This document shows, piece after piece, positions 1-11,274 of a stretch of 64,000 nt of DNA. This DNA comes from CAVQFD01 sp963724695. Its GTDB lineage: Bacteria > Acidobacteriota > Vicinamibacteria > Vicinamibacterales > CAVVIG01. The stretch spans positions 310,001 to 374,000 of the forward strand of contig CAVRVW010000007.1 in NCBI GenBank assembly GCA_963724695.1, read 5' to 3'. The first letter of the stretch is position 1, and every line of letters begins with the position of its first letter. The position numbers and the translations under genes were made by a program. The notes under the pieces are model-generated. The model made no database searches and was not told where the DNA came from. It worked only from the letters and a program-made list of their open reading frames with translations.

Positions 1-682
1 TTTCCACCCAGCCAGGACTGGTCGCCCAGTCGGCTGCCGCGGGCGCGCATGCCCACGGAGGCGCGCCGGCCGGCCAGGAGATCCGCTTCGCCGACCAGAT
101 CAAGGCGATGCTGGACGGCGATCGCGCCGCGCCACCCCCCAGAACGGCATCTTGTTCATCGGCAGCAGCATCTTCCGCCAGTGGACCAGCGTGAAGGAAG
201 ACATGGCGCCGCTGCCCGCGTTCAACCGCGCGTTCGGCGGATCGCGGACGTGGGAAGTGCTGCACTACATGGACCAGATCGTCCTCCCTTACCGTCCGCG
301 GATCATCGTGTACTACACCGGCAGCAACGACGTGAACGCGGGGCAGTCGGCGCAGGCGATCGTCGGGCGCACCAGGGAGTTCATGGGGCGCGCGCATACC
401 GCGCTGCCGGACACGCGCATCTACTACGTGGCGATCAACCGCTCGCCGGACAAGCGGGACAAATGGGACGTCGTGGATGCGGTCAACGCCCAGATGAAGG
501 CGGCGGCCGCCGCGACGCCGTACATGCGCTACATCGATCTCAACCCTGTCCTCTTCAAGAACGGCGAGCCGCGCATGGAGCTCTACCGGCCCGATGGGCT
601 GCACTTCCACCCGCCCGCGTACGTCGAGTTCACCGGCATCATCAAGCCGGTGCTCTCCCAGGCATGGCAGGAGCTTCGGTAA
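1..682 (+). CDS. SGNH/GDSL-type hydrolase, 5' end outside window, one frame slip
   Basis: The frame is open from the first bases of the window, so the start lies upstream; the first visible residues look like the end of a signal peptide and a spacer. Block I is G-S-S-I-F (about 161-175) where GDSL would stand, followed by GGS near 236, GSND near 320 and DGLH near 595. That is the order of the SGNH hydrolase blocks, with the catalytic Ser in block I and the Asp/His pair in the last. The family cleaves ester or acyl groups; the substrate here is unknown. The frame slips by one base in the run of C around 134-140, probably a sequence error. The mature protein is probably periplasmic or secreted. 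Confidence 0.8.
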   Translation, partial: FHPARTGRPVGCRGRACPRRRAGRPGDPLRRPDQGDAGRRSRRATPQNGILFIGSSIFRQWTSVKEDMAPLPAFNRAFGGSRTWEVLHYMDQIVLPYRPRIIVYYTGSNDVNAGQSAQAIVGRTREFMGRAHTALPDTRIYYVAINRSPDKRDKWDVVDAVNAQMKAAAAATPYMRYIDLNPVLFKNGEPRMELYRPDGLHFHPPAYVEFTGIIKPVLSQAWQELR

Positions 683-749
683 GCGGCCCGGGGGTGTTCT
701 GTTTGTCGTTCACATTCGTTTATCCCTGATGTGGTGGAGAGAATCGACT

Positions 750-1139
750 ATGAAGGCAGTTACTCTGAGCGTCGCGGCACTCGTGGTCGGCGGGCTCGTC
801 ACGATCGCCGCGCAGCAGACCGGATTCACCCGCACCCCGGTGCAGCAGGGCGACCTGTCCATTCCCGGCCGTGAGGCCGTCCAGGCCATCGCCACGATCC
901 AGCCCGGCGCCGAGTCGGGGCGGCATACGCATCCCGGCGAGGAGTTCGGGTACGTCCTCGAGGGCACGATCACTGTTGAAGTGCAGGGCAAGCCGGCCGT
1001 GACCAAGAAGGCTGGAGAGGCCTTCATCATTCCGCCCGGCACCGTGCACAACGCGAAGAATGCCAGCGGCGCCGCGGCGAAAGTCTTCGCGACCTACATC
1101 ATCGAAAAGGGCAAACCAGTTGCGACGCCGGTACAGTAG
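750..1139 (+). CDS. Secreted single-domain cupin protein
   Basis: A 129-residue protein with an N-terminal signal peptide (MKAVTLSVAALVVGGLVTIA) and one cupin barrel. Motif 1 includes GRHTHPGEEFGYVLEG, with two His and a Glu as likely metal ligands. Motif 2 includes IPPGTVHNAKN with the fourth ligand His. Such small exported cupins bind a metal, but their reaction is rarely known. The ATG at 750 follows a GGAGAG-rich stretch and gives the clean signal peptide. It lies 67 bases after the SGNH gene and 9 bases before the kinase gene, so the three may be co-transcribed. Two further exported cupins sit at 50.5-51.6 kb. Confidence 0.85.
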   Translation: MKAVTLSVAALVVGGLVTIAAQQTGFTRTPVQQGDLSIPGREAVQAIATIQPGAESGRHTHPGEEFGYVLEGTITVEVQGKPAVTKKAGEAFIIPPGTVHNAKNASGAAAKVFATYIIEKGKPVATPVQ

Positions 1140-1148
1140 CAAGTTCGG

Positions 1149-4100
1149 ATGAAGTGTCCCCATTGCGGTGCCGCCCTGGCGGCATCCGCCACCCGGTGCC
1201 AGACGTGCCACCGTGGCCTTCCCGCAGGCCACCAGGTCGCGGCAGGTCTGCTCACCCCGCTCCCCGTGCCCCCAGGAGCTGACGACGACGAGACGCGGTT
1301 GGGCCACGAGCCGACGGCTTTCGCGGTTGCTCCAGTGGGGCTCGACGCGCCAACCATGAAGTCGTCCGGCGGCAGCTTCCACGATCCGGGTCTCGAGACC
1401 CTGCTGCCGGGGGGCGCGCCTCCGGCCAGCCCAGGTGCCGGCGGCGGTGAATCCGGCCCTCTGGCCACGAGCCAGGACTTCGGCTCCCGCTATCACATCA
1501 TCCGCCTGCTCGGCGTCGGCGGCATGGGCGCCGTGTACCAGGCCTGGGACGCCGAGCTGGGCATGGCGGTCGCGCTCAAGGTCATCCGGCCCGAGGCCAC
1601 GCGCGAACGCGGAGCGTGGCGCGCGAGATGGAGCGCCGCTTCAAGCAGGAGCTGGTGCTCGCGCGGCAGGTCACGCACAAGAACGTCGTGCGCATTCACG
1701 ATCTCGGCGAGATCGACGGCATCAAGTACATCACGATGCCGTACCTCGAGGGCGCCGACCTCGCGAGCATGCTCGAGAGCTCGGGGCACGCTCCGGTTCC
1801 GGCGGCGCTTCGCATCGTCCGCGACGTCGCCTCCGGCCTCGTCGCCGCGCACGAAGCGGGCATCGTCCACCGCGATCTCAAGCCGGCCAACATCATGGTC
1901 GTCGACGAGCACGCGCGTGATCATGGACTTCGGGATCGCCCGGCCCACGGCGGCGCCTGGCCGACCCCTGCCGCCGCCGGGCGCACGCCCGGCCTTCCGG
2001 CGGCTGACGGCCGCGGCCGGCGCGACGATGGACGGCGCCATCGTGGGCACGCCGCAGTACATGGCGCCGGAGCAGGCGAAGGGGCAGCCGGTCGATCAGC
2101 GCGCCGACGTCTACGCGCTCGGCCTCATCTGCACGGACATGCTCGTCGGGAAGCGCCAAACGGCGGGCGACGACGAGCGCGCTCGACGAGCTGAAGCGAC
2201 GGATGGAGCAGGCGCCACCGCCGTGCGCTCGGTGGACGGGTCCGATTCCGGAAGCCCTCGAGCAGATCGTCTCGCGCTGTCTCGAGCCTGACCCGGCCGC
2301 GCGGTTCCAGACGTCGGCCGAGCTGGTGGCGGCGCTGGATCGGCTCGACGAGAACGGCAATCCCCTCCCGGTGCGCCGGGTCGTCGGGATGCGCATGGCG
2401 CTCGCCGCGGTCGGGCTCTTCGCTGGTGCTGCTCGGCGGCACCTGGTGGATGGCCCGCGGCCCTGCCGCCGCCGGTGCAGCACGATCCGGTGTCGGTGTC
2501 ATCGCCGACCTCGAGAACTCGCACCGGCGATCCGACATTCGATCGCACCCTCGAGCCGATGCTCAGGCGCGCGCTCGAGGGCGCCGAGTTCATCAGCGCG
2601 TACGATCGCGCGGGCATCGGCCGCACCTCGGCGTGCAGCCGCCCGATCGACTCGACGAGCAGGCGGCCCGCGAGCTCGCCGTCAAGCAGGGCCTCGGCGT
2701 CGTCCTGTCCGGCGCCATCGTCCGCCGAGGCAACGGCTTCGCGATTTCGATCAAGGCGGCGCAGACGATCACCGGCAGAGGTGGTGGCCGACGAGACGGC
2801 CACGGCGGCGAGCACGGGAGCAGGTGCTGCCGGTGGCCACGAAGCTGGTGACCGAAGTGCGCCAGGCGCTCGGTGACGACACGTCGGATTCGGCCCAGAC
2901 TGTTCGGCGATGGCCAGCCTGTCGGCCACATCCCTCGATGTGGTGCGCCTACTACGCTGCCGCGACAGGAGGCGATGTCGAACAACAAGTTCGAGGAAGC
3001 GCGGCAGAGCATTCGGCAAGGCCGTGGAGCTCGATCCGAAGTTCGGCATTGGCTATCAGCTGCTGGCCGTCGTGTCGCGCAACCTCGGCAACCTGCAGGA
3101 CGCCGAGAAGTACATCAACGAGGCGCTCAGTATCTGGACGGCATGACGGAACGCGAGCGCTTCAGCACGCGCGGCATGTTCTATCGAATCACCGGCGACT
3201 ACCAGCAGTGCGTCAAGGAATACGGCGAGCTGATCGCGCGATACGAGGCCGACATCGTCGCGCACAACCAGCTGGCGTTGTGCTCGACGCAGTTGCGGGA
3301 CATGCCGAAGGCGCTGGAGCAGATGCGCCGGATCGTCGAGCTGCTGCCGCAGCGCGTGCTCTTCCGGGACAATCTCGCCTTGTACGCGAACTACGCCGGT
3401 GATTTCCAGAGCCGGCGAGCAGGAGGCACGGACCATCGAGGAGCCCGACATGTACGCCACACTGGCGCTGGCGTTCGCTCAGATGGGCCAGGGCCAGGTG
3501 CCTCAAGCCGGCGAGACCTACGGCCGGTCTGGCGACCTTCGATGCGCAGGGCGCGTCCTTCGCCACCTCGGGTCTCGGCGACCTTGCCGCGCTACGAGGG
3601 CCGCTTCTCGGACGCCGCGCGTATCCTGACCGAGGGGGCTGCCGAGGACATCGCCGCAAAGAACACCGACCGGGCGGCGACGAAGTTCGCGGCGCTGGCC
3701 TTCGCCCATCTGTCGCAGGGGCAGCCGCGGCCCGCGGCGGCGGCGGCCGAGAAGGCCGTCGCCAACAGCAAGGCGGTCAAGATCCGGTTCGCGGCGGCCC
3801 GATCGCTGGCCGAGGCCGGCGAGATCGAACGCGCCAGGGCCCTCGCCGCGGGGCTCGCCGCGGAGCTCCAGGCCGAGCCGCAGGCGTACGCGAAGATCGT
3901 CGAAGGGGTGATCGCTCTGAAGGGCGGCGACCCGCGCGCGGCCATCAAAGTGCTGATCGAAGCGAACGGGCTGCTCGACACCTGGATCGGCCACTTCGAT
4001 CTCGGGCGGGCGTACCTGGAGGCCGGCCAGTTCCCGCAGGCGGACTCGGAGTTCGACCGCTGCCTCAAGCGCCGCGGCGAAGCGCTGTCGCTCTTCCTCG

Positions 4101-4276
4101 ACGAGGAGCCGACGTACGCCTACCTGCCTCCGGTCTATTACTACCAGGGCCGCGTGCGCGAAGGCCTCAAGAGCGCCGGCTTCGCCGACTCGTACCGCGC
4201 CTACCTCGCCATCCGCGGCCAGTCGCGCGAGGACCCGCTGCTCGCGGACGCCCGCCAGCGGGCAGGCACCAGGTAG
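1149..4276 (+). CDS. Zinc-ribbon Ser/Thr protein kinase with C-terminal TPR array, many frame slips
   Basis: Residues 1-23 form a zinc ribbon (CPHC...CQTC). A eukaryote-like kinase domain follows: glycine loop GVGGMGAVY, ATP-binding Lys in VALKVI, catalytic loop HRDLKPANIM, DFGIAR and APEQ. A hydrophobic segment near 2385-2450 probably spans the membrane. The outer part starts with a sequence like the TolB/FlgO-type domain common in this kinase class, then TPR helices (for example near 2990-3400 and 3620-4200). Intact, it would be about 1,040 residues. The frame changes about ten times, for example near 1610, 1915, 2175, 2425, 2480, 2640, 2790 and 2830. Because good homology resumes after every slip, I treat these as sequence errors. 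It converges on the gene ending at 4302. Confidence 0.82.
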
Positions 4277-4292
4277 CCCGCCCGCCTCGCGG

Positions 4293-4311
4293 GATGCCCG
4301 ATCAGGGCATC
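4293..4311. terminator. Candidate bidirectional hairpin between convergent genes
   Basis: A perfect 7-bp stem, GATGCCC and GGGCATC, with a 5-base loop lies between the stop of the kinase gene (4276) and overlaps the stop codon of the opposing gene (4302). Its position suits a shared terminator. There is no T-run on either side, so intrinsic termination is uncertain. Confidence 0.35.
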
Positions 4312-7300
4312 ACGATCGTCCACGTGCCGAACGCCTTGAACGGGTTGCCGCCGATGTTCTTGTCGACGTAGACATCGACCGACTGCGCGGGCCCTGACCC
4401 CGGATCGTTCTTCTTCAACGCGAACGGAGCCACCAGGTAGTACTTCAGGCTCGACCCATCCACTTTCGCGTGGAGGTGGCTGTTGTCCGCGGTGCATAGG
4501 CGAAACGTTGAACCACAGGGTGGCCGTGCCCTTCGAACGCGTGAACCCGCTCTGGGCGATTCGCACGGAGACCTTGCAGGTTCAGCGTGTCTCCGGACGC
4601 AAAGTTCGCCGGCAACGCGTGCGCCGCCAGGTCGATCGCCTTCAAGACGGCCTTGTCCTCGTTGAAGGTGACGCTGTTGAACCCCAACGAAACGCAGTTG
4701 ACCTGACCCGACGCCACGACGGTGCCATTTTTCAGCACCTCGGCTCTGATGTCGAACTTGGTGCCCACATCAACGTAGTTCTTGACGTCCAAGCCAGATG
4801 TCGGCCGGACCTGCCGCTGAGAGCTTCGTCGTCTTTCCGGCGACAGTGATCTTGAAGGTCTGTGGAGCGCTGACGTCCACGCCGCCGTTGTCTGTCCCAC
4901 CGTTGTCGTGGAGCCTCACAGTCACCGTCGCAACGCCGCTGGCGCCGGCCACCGGCGTGTAGGTGAGCGTGCCAGCCGGCGAGATCGCCGGTTGCACGGA
5001 GAACAGCGCGTTGTTGCTGTTGGTGACGATGAAGTCGACGGCCTGACCGCTCTCGTTCGGCGGTCCGCTGAGGATATTGGTCGCCCAGCCCGGAACGGTC
5101 TGCGCCACGGCTGTGTTCGCGGCCTGATCCGGCCCTTTCGTGAAGCTCGGCGCATCGTTGACCGGCTGGACCGTCACTGACACCACGGCCACGTTCGAGT
5201 CGCGGCCGGGGTCGTTCCAGGCCAGCCGCTTGTCGTTGGCCTTGAACGTGAAGCTGTCGGGGCCGAAGTAGTCCGCGAAGGGTGTGTACACCACGTTGGG
5301 TGGAGTGCCGCTCACCGTACCGTACGTCGGCGGGACGACGAGGCTGTAGCTGATCGCTGCCGAGTCCACGTCGGTGGCGAACAGCGTAAACGCGGTCGGC
5401 GTGTCCTCGTTGGTCGCCGCAGCCAGACCGTCAGCAACGGGCGCGTCGTTGACGGCCGTGATCGGCGCGAAATTGGAGGCGCCGCTCAGGGTATGCGGCG
5501 GACCGTCGTTGAATTCCGCGACAACGAAGTACGTGTACTGAGTGTCGTTCGAGAGCTCGTCCAGGTCGTTGATGGTCGTCGTTCCCGCAGGCACGGGGCC
5601 CGCTCCGACCAGAGTCTTGACGCTGTCAGGTGTAACCGTCGCGCCAAGCACGCGGTAGACGAAGTACTGGAAGACGCTGCCCACGGTGGGCGCGTTCCAG
5701 TTCAGCCGGTTCCTGTGCAACGGCACCGACGGCCCCGACGGGCAGTTCACGCCGATCACGCAAGCCGTCAGGCTGTTTGGCGGCGCGTTCCCCATCGCGC
5801 TCGCGATTTCCCGGTCGATTTCGGCCCCGCCGCCGAAGTCGATCCCGCCGCCGAAGTCGATCCCGCCGCCGAAGTCGATCCCACCGCCGAAGTCGATCCC
5901 GCCGCCGTAGTCGATGCCGCCGCCGTAGTCGATCCCGCCGCCGAAATCGATGCCGCCGCCGAAGTCGATCCCGCCGCCGTAGTCGATCCCACCGCCGAAA
6001 TCGATCCCGCCGCCGAAGTCGATGCCGCCGCCAAAATCGATCCCGCCGCCGAAGTCGATGCCAAGCGAGAAGCCGGCCATCGTGCGCCTGCCCCCGACCT
6101 GGTTCAGGCGAATGTTGGCCCAGTCACTCGACCCGCGAAGGGGCGATGTCGCAGGCGACGCCAGGGCGCCGCTGATACGGCCGTCGAAGTTGACGTCCTG
6201 CGCCGCGGAGTTTTCGAGAATCGCCGTCCGCGTCCCAATCGACCGGCGCCGACACGCTGGCGCTCTCGATGCGCGCCATCGGCACCCATCCCTCCGGGAG
6301 CGGATCGGGGAAGCTGGCGCCGCCGCAGTACCTCTTTGCGGCGGGGGTTCCCAGGGCGAAGCCGAGCGTGCCTTCGACGAGCGGCGCAAACCAGGCCGTC
6401 CGGTACGGCAACGTGCCGAGGGACCCATCGCTCGGGAGACTCTCGTCGATATCGGTATTCGCTGCGCCCGAGTAGTTCAGACGAGGGACCCCGTCGTCTC
6501 CAACCATGCCGCCCAGCTGGAAGAGGTAATTCATCACGCTCAGATAGTTCGGCTTGCAGTTGATTTCGCTGCCAGCGAGCGGGTCCCCGCCGTGCGTACG
6601 CCACATCGCGTGCCCGAGCTCGTGCATCGTCGTGGTGGCTTGCACGAACTTCGTGCCCACGAAATTCTCCCAGAGGCCGAGCGTCACCATGCCGTCGCCG
6701 CCCGGCTGATCGCCGACACCAGAGGAGCTCGACGTCACGTGGAAGTCGGGGTTGAAAGCGCGGCACTCCGCCTGATCTTCCGCACTGCCGGACAGGCACA
6801 GTTCCTTTGGCTTGCCGCGCGCGTGCGCGTAGAGGAGGTAGTGGAAGATATCCTTGCGAACGCGGTCGAATCGTCTGCGGCAGTCGCCGGTCTCGTCGCA
6901 CGCGTCCTCGGCGGCCGGAGTCAATTGCTGCCCGCCAGGCCCGACCGGTGCGTCCCTGTAGATCTGGAAACCGATCTTCCAGCTCACCGTGCCCGGATAC
7001 GCCGGGAACTGACACGTCTTGGGCGGCGTAGCGGTCAGGTCCTCGACGCAGGCCTCTTCCTTGATGAACTCTCCGCCTCGGGCCAGGCCCGCCGGGATGA
7101 TGTACTCGTCGGCCTCAGTCGACGCGTACTCCGGTCCGACATCGTGGTAGGCGGGCCCCACGTCGAAGTGCACTTTGATCCCGCTGGACCCATCCTGATT
7201 GGACACGGGGGCGTCCTTGAACGCATCGCCCACCATCTTCAAGACCTCGGGCGTCGGGAGATGATTGTGTCCGGCCCCGTCCACTTCCATGGCCGCTCCA

Positions 7301-8501
7301 GACCCGTAGGCCGTTCCAGGCGCCGCCCACAGGGCGCCGACTTCGGCGAAGAGGTCCCTGCGCCTCGAGCTCGCGCCCATCGCGCGAAGGTCCGGCAGAG
7401 GCGCGCCGCCCGGATCCTTGAGCCCGCTGATGTCCTCGAGCTTGTCGATCAGCCCGTCGCCGTCAGTGTCCTTGACGGTCGTGCTGAAAATCATGGCTGC
7501 CCAGGCCAAGCAGTCGTACGGGCTGGTCTTGGTGTGATCGACGGTGATCGCGACCTGCTCACCGTACCCGTTGTTGAGGTCCGTGCCAGGCATCTTCGAG
7601 GTCACGTCGAAGGTCTTCGTGGACCATGCCCGGTCCGACGAGGGGCTCGCGGTCGCCTTGAACGGATCGGTCGCGACGAGCGATCCGTTGAACTTGATCC
7701 GCTCACGTGCCATTGTCTGCTCCGCTGCCCACGATGTGCGTCATCTTGGCGACGTGGCTTGTCGACGACTGCAGGAACCCCCGGATGCCCTGCGTCGTCG
7801 ACTCGCCCTTGGCCTGCGACGTAGATGCCGTCCAACAGGACGATCTGCGTCAGCGGCTGCGTCGGATCGCGGTAGACCACAACAAGGCTGGCGCCAGCGC
7901 TGGACGGCACCTGATTGCCGGTGCCGGCTTCTGGCAACCTGACCGTGTGCAGGGGCATCTGGTTGGTCAGCAGCTCCGCATCGTTGACCAGTTTCTTCCC
8001 GGTCGGCTTCCCGTTGCCGTCGAGCTGATTGGGCAGCAGCCGGAGCACGTCGGCGCGGAACATCGTCATCGTGTACGTCGCGCCCCCTCCGCCGCCCGAG
8101 CTCCAGCAGGGCGCGGTCGTTGGGTTGAGCGCCAGCGAACTGGTCTTTACCGCGGTCAAGGGCTGCCCTCGGAACTGCGCGCCGTTGACCTGGGCGTCCA
8201 TACTCGAAATCGTTTCCCAATAGAGGAACGCCGCGAGCACATCGGCATTCGCAGGCACGCCGCTCATCGGAATCGTGCCGGTGACGAAGCCCTGCCCGCC
8301 GCTCTGGGGCGGCAGGTCGACACCGCCCACGACGTAGTTGCCCGTCAGCAGGTAGCTCTTGGAGTGCGGCAGGGCGTCCACGGCTGGTGTGCCTGTCGCG
8401 CGGCCCCACGACTGGGCGAGCAACAGGAGCCCGGCGCAAACGAGGGCGAACGAGCTTCTCGAGGCGTTGCGGCGGACGGCGAATCCGGTGGTCATGGACA
8501 T
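4302..8501 (-). CDS. Large secreted metallopeptidase-like protein with GGGIDF repeats and cadherin/Ig-like domains, several frame slips
   Basis: Reconstructed across slips it is about 1,400 residues. An N-terminal signal peptide (SFALVCAGLLLLAQSWGRA) precedes a beta-rich domain resembling DUF3344 (8400-7800). A calcium-type DTDGDGLIDKLED motif follows, then a domain with a zinc-binding HELGH at 6610-6624, suggesting a metallopeptidase. Next come thirteen G-G-G-I-D-[FY] hexapeptides (5826-6063), a fibronectin III-like module (about 5460-5760) and cadherin/Ig-like modules with typical VNDAP joints (about 4850-5450). The C-terminal domain ends in KAFGTWTIVMP. ATG 8501 is preferred because the signal peptide follows directly. 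Slips lie near 7750, 6200, 4810, 4570 and 4500. It is probably exported and calcium-stabilised; the substrate is unknown. Confidence 0.72.
5826..6063 (-). repeat. 18-bp tandem repeat encoding thirteen G-G-G-I-D-[FY] units
   Basis: Thirteen near-identical 18-bp units, read on the minus strand as Gly-Gly-Gly-Ile-Asp-Phe, or Tyr in units 5, 8 and 9. They lie between the HELGH domain and the fibronectin-like domain of the large secreted protein. The unit keeps the frame. Third-base changes (gatccc/gatgcc, aagtc/aaatc) show drift under selection on the protein. Confidence 0.95.
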
Positions 8502-8751
8502 TCCTTGGAGGGGGCTGGTCCGACGGCCTCGAACCGACGCGATCGTCGGGTGATCGAGCGGGCGCCCAGTGGAATCAAACGTCGTGGAGGAACAATGCCA
8601 ACACTCTACAGATGAGGTGCGATTGTCCCATCGCTCGATGCGCTGAACAAGGGACAAGTGGAGCAACGAGCCCTTCGGACAAGTCGGTCGCGCAGCAGAC
8701 TCTTGTCTGCGCCCCCGACTCTGAGCCCCCGACGTGTCAGAATCGTGGCCC

Positions 8752-11147
8752 ATGAACATCACCGCTCCGACGACGAGCGCGACGAGGGTGGCCGTCCTTC
8801 CTGATGACACAGCGGGAGGGCCACCGGCCTTCGAGCCGTACATTCCGGCGGCCGCGACCCTCCCCGAGCTGACGGTCCTGCCGCTGGTCGTCGGCACGCT
8901 GCTCGGCATGATCTTCGGCGCGTCGTCGCTCTACCTGGTGCTCAAGGTCGGCCTGACGGTCAGCGCGTCGATCCCGGTCGCGGTCATCTCGATCACGCTC
9001 TTCCGCGCTGCTCTCGAAGCTCGGGCGTGACGCGACGCGACCATCCTCGAGAACAACATCGTGCAGACCGCCGGCTCGGCCGGCGAGTCGATCGCCTTCG
9101 GCGTCGGCGTCACCATGCCGGCGATCATGATCCTCGGCTTCGACCTCGAGATCACGCGCGTGATGCTGGTCGCGGTGCTCGGCGGCCTGCTCGGCATCCT
9201 GATGATGATCCCGCTGCGCCGCGCGCTCATCGTGCAGCAGCACGGCATGCTGAAGTACCCGGAGGGCACGGCCTGCGCCGAGGTGCTCAAGGCCGGCGCC
9301 TCGGCCGAGTCGCGCGCCGCGGCCTCGCCCGCGGCGAAGCGCCGAGCAGGCGCTGGCAGGCGGCGCGGCCACGAGCGCCAGGACCATCTTCACCGGCTTC
9401 GGCATCGGCCTCGTCTACAAGACGCTGAATGTCGCGCTTCAAGGGCTGGAAGGACGTGCCCGAGAAGGTCTTCGGCGCCGCCGTTCACGGCCGGCTCGGT
9501 CTCGGCGGAGATCTCGCCCGAGCTGCTGGGCGTCGGCTACATCATCGGCCCGCGCATCGCCGTCGATCATGTGCGCCGGCGGCGTGCTCGCCTACCTGGT
9601 GCTCATCCCGGCGATCAAGTTCTTCGGCGACGGCCGCCACCGGGCCGCTCGCGCCCGGCACCGATGCCCGATCAGCCGAGATGTCGCCCGGACGAGATCC
9701 GCAGCGCCTACGTCCTCTACATCGGCGCCGGCGCGGTGGCCGCCGGCGGCATCATCAGCCTGCTCCGCTCGCTGCCGACCATCTGGCACGGCCTCCGCGA
9801 AGGGCTGCAAGGACCTCGCGCGGCGGCGCGCGGCGCGCGGCGTCCATGGCCGCGCACCGACCGCGACCTGTCCGATGAAGGTCGTGCTCGGTCGGCATGC
9901 CTCGCGCTGATCGTCGCGATCATCGCTGGCGCCGCCGCTGCACATGAACCTCGCTCGGCGCGCTCCTCATCGTCGTCTTCGGCTTCCTGTTCGTCACCGT
10001 CTCCTCGCGGCTGACCGGCGAGATCGGCTCGTCCTCGAACCCGATCTCGGGCATGACGGTCGCGACGCTGCTGCTCACCTGCCTCATCTTCCTGCTCGTC
10101 GGCTGGACCGGGCCGCGCCTACTACGTGACCGCGCTCTCGGTCGGCGCCATCGTCTGCATCGCCTCGTCGAACGGCGGCACGACGTCGCAGGATCTGAAG
10201 ACCGGCTTCCTGGTCGGCGCGACGCCGCGGCAGCCAGCAGATCGCGATCCTGATCGGCGCGCTCGCCTCGGCGCTGGTGCTCGGCCCGATCCTGCTGCAG
10301 CTGAACGACGCCGCCACGGTGTACGTGCCGCGCGTCAGCCAGGAGCCGGTCGACGGCGCGGAGGGCCGCCGCATGCGGCGACGTCGAGAACTTTCCCGCG
10401 GCCATGCGCGCGGACGCGACTGCGCTGGCCGAACGCGAGGCCTACGAGGGCCGTCGAGTACCTGCGTCTGGCACAAGACCGACGATCGCGAGGCGGGCCC
10501 GCTCGGCAAGTACCTGGTCGACGCACGCGGGCACGCCGGTCTACCTCGTCGACCCGGGCATCAACGGCACCCACCGCTACTCGGCCGACGGCACACGGAG
10601 GTCGCGCAAGTTCGACGCGCCGAAGGCGACGCTGATGTCCTACATCATCAAGGGCATCCTCAACCGCGAGCTGCCGTGGGGGCTGGTGCTGCTCGGCGTG
10701 ATGATCGCGCTCGTGCTGGAGATGTCGGGCATCCCGTCGCTGGCCTTCGCCGTCGGCGTGTACCTGCCGCTTCTCGTCCTCGAGCCCGATCTTCATCGGC
10801 GGCATGGTCCGCTGGCTCGTCGACCTGCACCTGCCGCAAGAAGCATCGCGGGCGCCGCCTGACCGAGGAGCAGCTCGCCGCCGAGGGCGACAAGAGCCCG
10901 GGCGTGCTGCTGGCCTCCGGCTACATCGCCGGCGGCGCGATCGCCGGCATCGTCATCGCCTTCATGGCCGGCGTGCTCGGCCGACTTCACCGGACGCATC
11001 ACGACCTGGGCCGCGGCGAACAACCCGTTCTTCGAAGGGCCGAACGCGAATCTGCTGTCGCTCGTTCCCTTCGCCGGCCTCGTGGTGCTCCTGCTGCTGG
11101 TCAGCCGGGAGGTGATCATGACGCCGCGGGGAGATCACCGAAGTTAG
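8752..11147 (+). CDS. OPT-family oligopeptide transporter, many frame slips
   Basis: The N-terminal part has the family start (EPYIPAAATLPELT followed by a hydrophobic helix with GASSLYLVLKVGL). Hydrophobic segments continue to about 11110, fitting a polytopic inner-membrane transporter of roughly 700-790 residues. Recognisable family stretches include AGSAGESIAFGVGVTMPA, LGVGYIIGPRIA, RSAYVLYIGAGAVAAGGII and LASGYIAGGAIAG, each in a different frame. I count about ten slips, several beside alternating CG runs. OPT proteins take up small peptides or metal chelates; this one cannot be assigned a substrate. ATG 8752 is the first start in frame with the conserved region. The stop overlaps a 7-base repeat array. 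Confidence 0.82.
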
Positions 11148-11270
11148 GACTGTGGACTTCAGGACTTAGGACTGGACTTGGGGATTGGGGATTGGGAATG
11201 CGTTACAGTCTGTCCCTGGATGATTCACCTTGGTACGAATTCCTAATTCCCAATTCCTAATTCCCAATTT
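11146..11270. repeat. Two inverted 7-base-period arrays forming a long imperfect hairpin
   Basis: Left arm 11146-11199 is made of heptamers such as aggactg, tggactt, caggact, taggact and gggattg. Right arm 11238-11270 is attccta/attccca repeated. The right arm is close to the reverse complement of the gggattg part of the left arm, so the transcript could fold into a hairpin. The TAG stop of the OPT gene falls in the first heptamer, and the next gene begins directly after the right arm. Confidence 0.75.
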
Positions 11271-11274
11271 CCGT

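Noticed and set aside
1149..4276. Programmed ribosomal frameshifting as explanation for the many slips
   Set aside because: The slips are too numerous and in both directions, with no recurrent slippery heptamer plus pseudoknot; sequence error is simpler.
5826..6063. Repeat block as a CRISPR array
   Set aside because: Units are 18 bp, directly tandem and without spacers, and they keep a reading frame inside a gene.
11230..11274. TTG start for the DUF5916 gene
   Set aside because: The first 15 codons would translate the intergenic repeat arm; GTG 11275 directly precedes the signal peptide.
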